Shown here one piece after another: positions 26,253 through 26,279 of a stretch of DNA of 26,279 nucleotides. The stretch spans positions 1-26,279 of the forward strand of contig JASAOO010003162.1 in assembly GCA_030849075.1 (NCBI GenBank), in the 5' to 3' direction. The notes below the pieces were generated by a model. It saw nothing but the letters and a program-made list of their open reading frames with translations, searched no databases and was not told the DNA's origin. The position numbers were made by a program, and so were the translations under genes. This DNA comes from Zelonia costaricensis (lineage: Eukaryota; Euglenozoa; Kinetoplastea; Trypanosomatida; Trypanosomatidae). The first letter of the stretch is position 1, and each line of letters opens with the position of its first letter.

Positions 26253-26279
26253 CAGTGCAAGGATAGGCAGTTGTTGTGG

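Overview
The window looks like a piece of a nuclear chromosome from a trypanosomatid of the Leishmania group (Leishmania or a close relative such as Leptomonas or Crithidia). All nine convincing protein genes lie head to tail on the minus strand. None needs an intron to read through. Coding regions are GC-rich with G/C third positions. Genes are separated by 0.6-2.6 kb of non-coding DNA full of (CA)n/(GT)n and homopolymer tracts. Upstream of every start codon, on the transcribed sense, there is a polypyrimidine tract followed by an AG, the usual signal for spliced-leader trans-splicing. This is the layout of part of one polycistronic transcription unit; I see no strand switch, promoter or classical terminator. 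The UDP-galactopyranose mutase closely resembles my memory of the Leishmania enzyme, and the gene order fits what I remember of Leishmania chromosome 18. Both are recollections, not searches.

In transcription order (right to left) the genes are: a RING-H2 protein (26194-25043); a 113-residue probable mitochondrial protein (23014-22673); a 259-residue probable mitochondrial protein (21886-21107); a 424-residue protein with an N-terminal membrane anchor (20493-19219); an extended-synaptotagmin-like SMP/C2 protein (17296-15425); a ribosomal L7/Rlp7-like protein (13163-12270); a single-RRM RNA-binding protein with a low-complexity tail (9670-8519); the Hsp90 co-chaperone AHA1 (6638-5595); and UDP-galactopyranose mutase GLF (3701-2217). 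The first 2.2 kb holds no gene I can support and is best read as the long 3' UTR of GLF.

The genes do not form a functional operon. They mix surface-sugar biosynthesis, protein folding, RNA binding, ribosome assembly, membrane contact sites, ubiquitin ligation and probable mitochondrial proteins, as is normal for trypanosomatid transcription units, where control is mostly post-transcriptional. The most useful non-coding observations are therefore in the RNA processing signals and UTRs: predicted splice acceptors with AUG-free 5' leaders for all nine genes, strong G-quadruplex-forming sequences on the mRNA sense in at least two 3' UTRs, and a purine-rich tract below most stop codons. I found no mobile element, CRISPR array, rRNA or tRNA. 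I found no clearly undescribed multi-gene system; the best candidates for new biology are the three unrecognised proteins and the UTR elements.
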